Shown here in pieces: positions 55,405 through 64,000 of a stretch of DNA of 64,000 nucleotides. The position numbers and the translations under genes were made by a program. Source of the DNA: Dermacentor variabilis (lineage: Eukaryota > Arthropoda > Arachnida > Ixodida > Ixodidae). The stretch spans positions 103,464,122 through 103,528,121 of the forward strand of contig NC_134570.1 of assembly GCF_050947875.1 (NCBI RefSeq), written 5' to 3'. Numbering within the stretch: position 1 is the first letter of the stretch; every line of letters starts with the position of its first letter. The notes beneath the pieces are model-generated. The model did not search any database. It worked only from the letters and a program-made list of their open reading frames with translations, and had not been told where the DNA came from.

Positions 55405-56029
55405 GGCAAGCTGATCAGCTGCTATAGTTTGGTGCCCATGTGCTTATCAATACTCCACTTAGTTTATACAGGGTGTCCCAAATAACCTTAGCCAATGTTT
55501 AAAAACTTGCCGAAGCACTGCAGGAGAACGTGACTATGCACGTTGTTGGTTATCGTGCGGAGCAAACTGCTCTGTATTTTCTGTGATCATGATTTGCAAA
55601 ATAAGTCAAAATTATTTATCAATTTCAAAAGTGTTACCTTAGGGCAGAACTTCCCATGAGAAGCTTGCGGAGCAGAGTGCGAAACTATTTATTTAGCAAT
55701 TTTTGGCTTCCTACTTGGTACGTAAACATTTTTCTTTCTGTTTCTCGAGAAAATCCCCCGACATACGAACAACTCAAAAGGGGTAACATGCTTTCTCCCG
55801 GGCCGCGATTTCAGTGCTCTCAATAGTGCTGCGTGCGAACGAACAATGTATTTGAACTTGTACGCTGCCTCTAAAAATTCACAGGGTGGCGACGCGGGCA
55901 TTGGCCGTGCGGTTTGCACCCCTGGTAACGCTCCCTGGTGTTGGTTCACGATCGATAGCGATAAGCAGACCATGCAGCACACCAGGCTAAATACGCTGCC
56001 AATACGCGGAGGGTCACGATTATTCGACG
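55405..56029. other. Possible DNA-transposon end at 55467; otherwise no gene
   Basis: TATACAGGGTGTCCCAAATA at 55465-55484 resembles the CAGGGTGTCCC terminus common to arthropod non-autonomous elements. The inverted partner GGGACACCCTG is not in the window, so it may be truncated. Confidence 0.35.
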
Positions 56030-56783
56030 TCGACTGGGCTTGCCGTGATGTATATGGCATGCGTAATGCTGCACAAAAAGTATAAATACCAAGGTAGATT
56101 TCTTAGCAAGGCGTTTGATATAACGCACCTGTCGCGGAACGTGTGTAGACAGTGCGGCCGACCCTGGCTCGCTGCGGCGACAAGAAGGCAGATGTCACCA
56201 AGCATACGGCGACCACTGACCAGGCGATTGGAGAGATAGCGTCCCCCGAACGAAAGTTCAAGGCGAGAGCTGCTGGGTCCTCCTCGAGTGGGAACGAACG
56301 ATGCGAACTCTCGAGCAAGGAAATCAAATGTTTCCAGTTTTACCCCTCCGTACACGTGTTTACAACATATATTTGGAGGCAATACTCGGAAAGCCGCCTA
56401 GGGCCTCTCATACGTGTTTCCATGCAATGAGCGAAAAAAAGAAATGGTGCAGCAGTGTGAGCGAACAATCTGCAATGCATGTTTACTATAAGCGAGAAAC
56501 GCAATGCCGCGAGTTTATGCTAACGAAAGCGAGCAGCACGTATGTTAATAAGTATTCTGTAGTAGATACCTTAAAGTAAACCTAAAAGAAATTACCATGC
56601 GAGACCCATTGGCATCTTTCCCTTTTCCACAAACTTGCGTAATTGAAAAAAGAACAACAATATCTGGTAGACGCGTACAGCTTGCCAGCATTACTAGTAC
56701 TGAGCATTGAAAGGGACCGATCATCCGAGTTCAAGCATAAATCTTCTTCGAGCTCTTAACAGCAATGTAGCAACGAATCGACC

Positions 56784-58773
56784 ATGAACACCCTTAGTTC
56801 TTCGTCGTTATTTCATTTCCAGCCCGGGTCAAAATTCAGCGTCAGGTACCTTAAACCTTGAGTGGCCTCCACATTATACATTGCGCTCCATTATTGTTGT
56901 TAAATTTTCGTTGTGCACTACTCCCTTGCATTGTAAAGTATGTCCGCTCGAGAATCATCACTAATACGAAACTTCCCTATTAAGGTATTCTTTTATTTGC
57001 GTCGTACAAAGATTAACAAAGGCGGTTTTGCCATCCAATGTAGCACACAAGCCTTTTATTTCATCTGAGAGCGTCGCGGTCAAGCATTTTTATGGTTAGT
57101 ACTCGGTGACGGATTCCTCTACGCCTCCTCTCTGGAGTTCCACGCCAGCTTCCCCGCCACCTTGAGGCCATATATTACCGAGTTCATTTGAATGCCGCAT
57201 TCGCCAATAGCTCATTGCTATTTGCTTACGCAGAGTAGCTTATAGGCGGCTACTTATACGCCGGCTCAATTATCTGCGCTTTAATAATGAATTTTCTCTC
57301 TCAACTAAACCATTCCTAGACTAACAGACTCAGCATAAAAGTCCGGATAGACGTCGATGAGCTTGCGTGAGATGACAAAAAGCTGGCCCTTTTCCAACCC
57401 ACTCGTGTACTACTTTATCTCTTCCTGGAGAAGTGCCTGTCCTAGCAAACTTCCTACCTAAACCAACAATGGGAGGCTTTGGAAACCGTGCTTATGGCCC
57501 AAGTGTCTTGAATATGTTACGTTGCCACCAAGTGCGGTTGTTGCACGGTGCAAGATGTGCATGAGGCAAAGTGTACTTATGGCGTCGAGCGTGAGGTTTA
57601 GTCAATGACCCATTGTCTTTTCAGACCTTATTTGATCCGATATATCTGAAAACTTAAGACACTTCTCGGCAGACTCTGTGTTGCACAACATGCCTTCAGG
57701 ATGGAAGCCCTACACACTTTTTGCTTTACTCTGTTCTTATTCTATGGCTAGAAAACATTTCTCAGAGCACACTAATAAAGGGACGACATAAGCTAGAGCT
57801 GACTGTCCAACGAACAGTTATTTGCATATTCCTACTCCTAAAGATAAAACGCATTAGTTTGTCTTCAAGCAGGGCCCTGTAGCTCTGAATTACATACCTA
57901 TCGCGTATATTAATGCGTTTTTCTTGCAAATTAACATTGAAGTGGAAGCCAGCGCTTTTACTTGTTGATGTACTCTGTGCGCGTTCTCTGCTTCTAGCTA
58001 GCTAATTATGAATCAAATGGCCGAAAATGTAACCTTTATTCTGTTGTGCGCTGAAGAAAAAATTGCGTGAACGTGGGTGTACCAATCCGCACATTAAATA
58101 TTTCTAGAAAAAGGGCTGTTTAGTCACCGCGTGCGAGATCACTCCCTCAGGATCACTAGCAAGAGCGCGTAAGCCAACATCTGAGCGTTCTTGCAACAGT
58201 TCACAAACCGAGTGTTGTGATGCGAGAGAGAGAAGGAAAGGCCGAGAGGTGAACAATGATATCTCTCGGTTGGTTTCTCTACGGGTAGGAAAGGGCAAAG
58301 TTGGGGAGCTAAAGATCAGAAAGAAAGAGTCCTAGTAGATGCACGTTTCCGCACTGGATGTGAGAACGTCAGCAATGTGAAGGTGGGCACGTGCTTTATT
58401 AAGTAACGAAACACGGTGCCGCGCAGGTCCTATGCCTCTGCGCCGCTCTGCTGGGCAGCGCCCTCGCCGTGTAAGTCCCCACGTATGGTGTGGCGGTGGG
58501 CGCTAGATATCCTACGTTCCTGCAGTTACGACGGTGCACAATGGCCCCCGTAGCCGCCGTGCAGGGCGTTGTCCACCGTGTGGTGCCGCTTGCTCTCGCA
58601 GTCCACAACGTTGCCAACTTGTTGGGCTACCACACCACCAGCGTCAGCTACAGTCGCAGAGTCGACGCCCACCCGTTGAAACTGCGTTACGTGTGCAGAG
58701 TCGCACCGTCCGGCCTCAGCTACGGCTATGGTCTGAGCCCCTATGCCTGCGCTCGTTCGCTAAGAAGTGGTAA
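56784..58773 (+). pseudogene. Cuticle-like gene 3, pseudogene
   Basis: Exon 1 remnant 56784-56792 (ATG AAC ACC). The donor GTGAGT has become CTTAGT, and the TATA box is CATTGAAA at 56705-56712. Exon 2 starts at 58427 after GCGCAG and reads VLCLCAALLGSALAV, then TAA at 58472-58474 in place of the Tyr codon. A one-base deletion near 58509 and another near 58760 shift the frame. The core SVSYSRRVDAHPLKLRYV and the KKW-TAA end are still readable. It is closest to gene 1 (both have DAHPLKLRYV). It cannot make a protein. Confidence 0.88.
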
Positions 58774-59079
58774 GCACAGAAACTTAGGTCCACAGAGAGC
58801 CCCCTCATTCATTCGAGTGCAACCTGTGGCCATACCGAGTACGTGAAATCGGTATAACGCGAAGTGCAATATATTATTGACCATGGAATTGAACTACAAT
58901 CGTTAGGTCTGATGGTACCTGTCATGGCAGGAAATGTCGATCAGTTGGTTATTTAGCACTGCTCGTTCTATAACAGGCACTGTTCTTTCTATTGTTCCAT
59001 GTCAGTGATTGTTTAGTGCTGTCTCAGCTTGTTTACATAATATATTCGTGCATACACAGGAACAAACCAACTTGAGGAG

Positions 59080-59690
59080 GAGGAGGAGACAAAGGAGAGG
59101 AAAGACAGGGAGGTTAGCCAGTGTAAGTACCGGCTGGCTACCCTGTGCTGGGGAAAGGGGTAAAGGGAATAAAAGGAGAAAGAAGAAGAGGGAAAAATTG
59201 GGAAAAAAAGAGAAAATTCACACAGTAACGCGAAACTACGCGCTACAACGTTCAAAGGCGGTCGCACAATTCGCAGTTCCTTAAAAACTTCAACAAAGCC
59301 CTTAAGGCCTTGAGTGCCGAAGCCCGTCTGAACCAATGTCCTAGAGCTTTTTCCTCTGTAAAGGGGCGATTGTCCAGTTTTGCGAGAGCGGTCACGAGCA
59401 CTTTTCTTCGAACTGCGTAACGGGGACAGTCACATAGGAGGTGTTGAATCGTCTCCTCGCAGCCGCAGGTGTGGCAAGTAGGGCTGTCGGCCATGCCAAT
59501 ACGGAATGAATAGGAGTTCGTGAATGCCACGCCGAGCCACAGGCGGCACAGAAGTGTTGCTTCCGCTCGTGGCAACCCTGGTGGTAGGCGGAGTTGCAGA
59601 CGTGGATCCAATTTGTGGAGACGTGCGTTCGTGAAATCACTGGTGTTCCACAGATTCTGCGTAAGCTCGCGGGCGATGGAGCGACTTGAA
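59080..59690 (-). mobile_element. LINE 3' fragment (element G) inserted in duplication copy 2
   Basis: On the minus strand, frame 59611-59252 encodes the ORF2 C-terminus (LCRLWLGVAFTNSY, CHTCGCEETIQHLLCDCP with a Cys/His cluster, ALLKFLRNCELCDRL, stop). A 3' UTR with CCCAGCACAGGGTAGCCAGC and a (CTC)n tail at about 59076-59090 follows. The UTR type matches elements B and C. Copy 1 has no such insert between matching blocks, so it postdates the duplication. Confidence 0.8.
59252..59611 (-). pseudogene. LINE ORF2 C-terminus (element G)
   Basis: 119 open codons, 5'-truncated. CHTCGCEETIQHLLCDC is the C-x2-C...H-x4-C cluster that closes ORF2 in many RNase H-type LINEs. No catalytic domain remains. 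Confidence 0.75.
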
Positions 59691-60086
59691 TTGTTCCGTT
59701 TGCCTAATACTAACTAATTAGCGCATAGCGATTGCGTTTACAACCAAAGCCGCATTTTTCACTACAAGATACTTAAGACATTTTCCAGCTTCTGTCGTAT
59801 TGGCTGCCATTACGAACTCAGTCAAATCAAATTTTATCTCACGTAAAACGACAGCATAGAGCTTGGCTATTCAACCGTTCTTTCTTTCTTGCAACCTGCC
59901 AATATGTCTTATTTTTTCTACAAGTTCTGCTCATTATGCATCGTTTTATTTTTTTCCCCATGAAGAAGCAATGCCAACTGGCTGAAGAGACAAGCCTGAT
60001 TTCCGGAATGACCTACATCACTCAACGCCAAAATAAAGTGCTTCGGTTCCTATTGTGATTCCTGTTGCATGGACGAATGACTGACA

Positions 60087-60092
60087 AATAAA
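60087..60092 (+). terminator. Candidate polyadenylation signal of pseudogene 3
   Basis: AATAAA in CTGACAAATAAAAGC, equivalent to 30627-30632 of gene 1. Confidence 0.4.
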
Positions 60093-60570
60093 AGCGCGAA
60101 GCTGTTATTATCATAGGTGTTACTTTTGCAACCGTGAGCCTCCCTCTCCGGTCCGGGTCCGAATTATGCTGCGTCGTTCCTCTGCTTTAATACTGCACTT
60201 ATTCAGCATATGGGACCTCCTCTTCTAAACAGATAAATTAACATGCGGAGGACATGATGGAAATGAAGGGGGAAAATGATCAAAGAAGGACCCCATAAGC
60301 CCGAGGCTATCACATGTGGCGATGCAAGCCTTTCTACATTCTGTAGCACATAGAGTTACTCTGTAAACCACAAAAGAAACTTGGCTCTTACAAGCTTCAA
60401 CTTTTCCTCCGTCCCACTAAATGTAGCACCAAGAGGCCCTCGACAAAACAGGTAGTGCGCTTAAGCAATGCCCCACGGAGATTCATAGTTTGAGTATTTG
60501 CTTAGAAACATCCCTTCCACGTCAGACCGTCAACCCATTCGCTGAGTTCAATGTCAAGGCATAATGCCGA

Positions 60571-61904
60571 TCCCACACATGTTCTAATTATATGAAGTCG
60601 TAGCTTTCCTGAAACGGGTAAAGAAGTGCGATAAAGTTAAACTTCATGCGCATTGTTGTCTGTACTGGCATTCTATACAACGTGTGACTCCATGTAACGT
60701 TGGTTTTTGTACTGCAGCGTTCACAAGGTATGCCGAAATACAAACAGAAGTGCATGCAAATGCGCACAGTGGGACGTTGTTGCAGAGATGCCACGATAAC
60801 TTAGGCAATTTTTCATGTTTGTCGCAGGAAAAACGGTAAGGCGAGAGTGTATGTAGAGTGAAGTTCGATGAAAAATACTATGGTATAAAGTTCGTTCTTC
60901 TCAACGCTGCCGCTCTCCAAATAACGACCAGCAGCGTTGTTTGAAGAGCCGTATAAAACGTTCTCCTCGTTTATAGGAGGTCACTCTTCTTCGCTTTCAA
61001 AGCGAATGGCATTGCCTATAATGTCATGTAGGCTAGATCCTTGGGTGCTGAGTTGCATCAGGGCCTTGCAGATGTATAGGAACAAAATTCAAGTCCACTA
61101 GCATCATAAAAAGCTTATATAAATATTGTGAATAATGGTGTAATCACGTAACAACTGATCTCGATATGCGAAATGTGTTATTATTATAACTGTTGCTCTC
61201 TTGCTTTTGGTCAAATCCAAGAACTTATTAGCATCCCTTCATACTAAACATATTTTAGGGTAGTTTCTCCACTATCCTACACAAACAATAAAAAAGAACA
61301 ATAATTGTTTGTTTGTTGAGTTCAGCGGAGAAGCAAAACACACTCAACGATATGTGACAGGAAGTGACGACCATCCTAACGTCAGGGAATAAATGCAGTA
61401 ACATTGTGCCATTGAAACAAAAGCTCACTACGCCAGCAGCAATGAAACCTTTATAGCGGTTTTGAAGCAGCAAGTGAGACTAAATGTAAAGATTGACATC
61501 CCCTTAGTGCTAAAACCTTGTATCAGTGGAACGTTTGACGTACTATCGCACTCAATATGTGTTGCAAAACAAGAGTTCGTATTCTTAATTTAGTTTTTTA
61601 TTATTGTGTTTACGCTGCGATTCTCTCTTTCACTGCCCCTATAAAATCATCGCAGAGCCTACACAAAAAAGAATTGCTCAACCCCGTTCCCACCATTACT
61701 GTTACCACCCTGTTTACAAAAAAAAAATGGCACTTGACATATTTTATGGATAGGCCTGACGGGTGTATGCCGTGTTGCACCTCATATTGAGCGCGATAGT
61801 ATGCATAACGCAGAGAAAGACTAAGATCTTAGTCTTTCTTTGCTCACAGATTAGAATGCACCAATTCTCGGGAACCATTACTAAACTTCGCCAGCCATCA
61901 ATCT
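60571..61904. other. No gene recognised
   Basis: Short frames only. The right edge is the GATA microsatellite tail of LINE H. Confidence 0.45.
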
Positions 61905-64000
61905 AGATAGATAGATAGATAGATAGAACAACATTATTGAAGAATAAAACGCTCAATGGTTGGAGTCCCTAGACAAGGGCCCCACTGGCTTCCGCACGCC
62001 GTTTCGCTTGTCGGATGATGGCCCTTTGGACCTCTTCCTGTGAGCTGGACAGCGCCGCCTCCCATTGTGTATGATCCGTAATTTCTGTGTTTGTCTTTTG
62101 TGTATATGCCGTGCATGCCCATGAGATGTAGTCTAAGGTTGGCGTGGCTCCGCACCATGGGCATGTGTCCGCATATCTTTCAGGGTGAATTTTATGGAGA
62201 ATGTGCAGGTTGTTATATGTATACGTTTGCAGCTTTCTCCATATAACCTGTTCTTCCTTACTGAGGTTTTTATCTGGGGGTGGTAGTTTCATTCTATTTC
62301 CTCTGTGGTAGTTTAAAATTGCAGAGTAGTTCTGGTCAATCGGGGTCAGGTCTTCAGAGGTGTCCTGTGAGCACCCGTGGTGTGTATCATGCGCACGAGC
62401 TACTCTGTCAGCCTCTTCGTTTCCCTTGATTCCCTCATGACTGGGTACCCATATAAGGTGAAATCTGGCTCGGGGTTTTATATCTCGTAGAATCCTATAG
62501 GCTGCGGTGCATACTCGTCCCCTGAGGCAGCTTCTGCATGCCGCTTGAGAGTCTGATAGGACGGTTATTTGTTGTTGGTTTGGTTCCGTCGCTTTGATAG
62601 CAAGGGCTATTGCGATTTCTTCTGCTTCCACGATAGTGGTGTTGCGAGTGGAGGCGCTAATGATTTCTCTGCCCAAATAGTCAGTGACAGCAGCTACCGT
62701 TCTTTTCTGCCTGCCTGGGTATCTTGCCGCGTCCACGAAGTGGTAGTTTGGTTTATCGCCGTGCGTTTTCTCGATGTATGCAGCTCTGGCTTCTCTTCTG
62801 CCTGCATGTAGAGTTGGGTCCATATTTCTGGGTATTGGCGCCACTTTGATGCTGTTTCTGATTATTGTGGGGATGGGTTTAGCTTGGTTGTGTTTTTCTA
62901 GGAACTCGTGATACCCGAGTCTGCCAAGGAGTTTCCTACCCGTGGTCGTTTGTGCGAGTCTGTTTCTTTGAGTTATCAGTTGAGCTTCTTCCAGTTCTTC
63001 GAATGTATTATGAATTCCAAGAGACATGAGTTTTTCGGTTGAGGCGCATTGCGGAATTTGTAGGGCGATCTTGTATGCTTTCCGTAAGCACGAATTGATC
63101 GCATCCCTCTCTGTTTTCGTTAGCTCGTAATACGGCAAGGTGTAAATGAAGCGGCTAACCACCAGACTTCTGATTAGGTGAAGGGTGTCTGATTCCTTCA
63201 TCCCCGTCCTTTTAGTGGCTACCCGCTTTATCATTCTTGAGACTTGTTGTGTTGCCGTCTTAATGAGGTTAAGCCCGTGTTGGCAGTGTTGATTTGATTG
63301 TAGCCACATGCCCAGTACCCGGATTGTGGTCTTCTCAGGTATTGCATCATTGCCAAGTCTGATTTCCGGTTTAAGGGCAGGGTCCGTCGGGACGTTACGA
63401 TTCCCTTTCCCTCTCCAGACTCGTATAATCTCAGATTTCTCTGACGCGCATTGCAGCCCTCTGGCTCGCACGTATGTCTCGATTTCACAGGCAGCTACTT
63501 GTAATCGTTCTTCTTTTTCACGTAGTGACCCGGTGACACACCAGACTCCAATATCATCCGCATATAGGGCGTGCTGGATACCCGGGATGGCTTGTAGTTT
63601 CCTTGCAAGGCCTATCATCGCCACGTTAAATAGCGTTGGCGAGATCACTGCGCCCTGGGGAGTGCCCTTGTTGGGTGCGTTGAAGGTCTTCATTTCTACT
63701 GCGCCAAATTTAATCTCAGCGGTTCGTTGGTTTAAAAAGCTGCGAACATAGTTGTATATCCGCTCTCCGCAGTTTGTTTCAGCCAGGCCATCGAGTATTC
63801 CTTGATGGCTTACGTTATCAAAAGCGCCCTTTATGTCGATGGCCATGACAACGTGTTCGCTTGATCTTGGTATATTTGTTAGGACTTCTTCCTTCAACTG
63901 TAGGAGGATGTCTTGAGTTGAGAGCTTGGGTCTCAATCCAAACATAGTGTCTGGAATGATTTCATTGTCCTCTAAGTAGTTTTGTAATCTAGAATCCACA
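61905..64000 (-). mobile_element. I-group LINE (element H), 3' part, runs off the window
   Basis: On the minus strand an intact ORF2 frame from the right edge to 61969 is followed by a roughly 40-bp UTR and a (TATC)n tail at 61926-61904. The short UTR and microsatellite tail fit I-type LINEs. No stop or shift occurs over 2 kb, so this copy may be recent. Confidence 0.85.
61969..63999 (-). CDS. Partial ORF2 of LINE H: RT and RNase H, intact
   Basis: 676 codons open to the window edge; the upstream part (endonuclease, RT N-terminus) is outside. RT: STQDILLQLKEEVL, VVMAIDIKGAFDN (catalytic Asp), KGTPQGAVISPTLFN and YADDIGVWC (Asp pair). RNase H: FVDAARY, EAEEIAIALA, SDSQAACRS and WVPSHEGIKGNEEADRVARA, with all four acidic positions and the His kept. 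A terminal Cys/His block CPWCGATPTLDYISWAC follows. Role: target-primed reverse transcription and RNA template removal. The first codon at the edge is not a real start. Confidence 0.85.
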   Translation of the reverse strand: MDSRLQNYLEDNEIIPDTMFGLRPKLSTQDILLQLKEEVLTNIPRSSEHVVMAIDIKGAFDNVSHQGILDGLAETNCGERIYNYVRSFLNQRTAEIKFGAVEMKTFNAPNKGTPQGAVISPTLFNVAMIGLARKLQAIPGIQHALYADDIGVWCVTGSLREKEERLQVAACEIETYVRARGLQCASEKSEIIRVWRGKGNRNVPTDPALKPEIRLGNDAIPEKTTIRVLGMWLQSNQHCQHGLNLIKTATQQVSRMIKRVATKRTGMKESDTLHLIRSLVVSRFIYTLPYYELTKTERDAINSCLRKAYKIALQIPQCASTEKLMSLGIHNTFEELEEAQLITQRNRLAQTTTGRKLLGRLGYHEFLEKHNQAKPIPTIIRNSIKVAPIPRNMDPTLHAGRREARAAYIEKTHGDKPNYHFVDAARYPGRQKRTVAAVTDYLGREIISASTRNTTIVEAEEIAIALAIKATEPNQQQITVLSDSQAACRSCLRGRVCTAAYRILRDIKPRARFHLIWVPSHEGIKGNEEADRVARAHDTHHGCSQDTSEDLTPIDQNYSAILNYHRGNRMKLPPPDKNLSKEEQVIWRKLQTYTYNNLHILHKIHPERYADTCPWCGATPTLDYISWACTAYTQKTNTEITDHTQWEAALSSSQEEVQRAIIRQAKRRAEASGALV

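Larger units (their letters stand above)
56030..60570 (+). repeat. Segmental duplication, copy 2 (contains pseudogene 3)
   Basis: Counterpart of 26945-32130, with the same order of blocks (see copy 1). It has an extra LINE fragment (59080-59690) that is absent from copy 1. Confidence 0.8.

Overview
This window looks like nuclear DNA of an arthropod, most probably a hard tick (Ixodidae). Two things point there. It is packed with degenerate retroelements, including tRNA-headed SINEs that match my memory of the tick SINE Ruka (tRNA head, a GGGGGCGAAATGCGAAAAC-type body, a GTTAAAGAACCCC box, A/T-rich tail). Its only convincing host genes are small secreted Val/Pro/Tyr-rich cuticle-like proteins with an intron after the third codon. 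No bacterial, viral or CRISPR organisation is visible. Species and repeat-family names come from recognition, not from a search.

Host genes. Three related genes lie on the + strand. Gene 1 (27707-29922) and gene 2 (44040-45119) look intact: TATA box, short 5' leader, a 9-nt first coding exon (MNA or MIP), a GTGAGT intron, then one exon with the rest of the signal peptide and the mature chain. Gene 3 (56784-58773) is a dead copy. It has lost the TATA box and splice donor, gained an early stop and has at least two frameshifts. Gene 3 sits in a diverged segmental duplication (about 26.95-32.1 kb versus 56.03-60.6 kb).

Repeats, left to right. At 1.3-8.4 kb one old minus-strand RNase H-bearing LINE (element A) is broken by three later insertions: an ORF1-only LINE derivative (B), a CR1-like 3' end and an RTE 3' end. 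At 10.4-13.1 kb there is a tRNA-Ala-like head and a decayed RTE element. At 13.55-15.35 kb a CR1/L2-type LINE is split by another LINE 3' end with a perfect 16-bp target-site duplication. A Penelope-like GIY-YIG fragment follows at 16.3-17.2 kb. At 17.7-23.65 kb lies a nearly complete I-group LINE (F) whose two ORFs are broken only by nonsense codons. A THAP-domain remnant is at 24.2-24.4 kb. A Penelope-like RT fragment (33.4-35.2 kb), twin hairpins (35.26-35.36 kb) and another LINE (35.4-37.8 kb) lead into a large inverted duplication (37.8-42.45 kb) whose spacer holds a 58-bp-arm fold-back element. A second ORF1-only LINE derivative (C) is at 49.9-52 kb, followed by several SINEs and a long GT/CG microsatellite. 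The window ends in an I-group LINE (H) with an intact frame running off the right edge.

How it fits together: this is a small secreted-protein gene cluster in intergenic and intronic DNA built largely from nested non-LTR and Penelope retroelements. Autonomous LINEs supply EN, RT and RNase H; SINEs and ORF1-only derivatives would depend on them. The most unusual items are the two ORF1-only derivatives, the inverted duplication with its shared Ala-rich reading frame, the paired hairpins and the stepwise death of gene 3.
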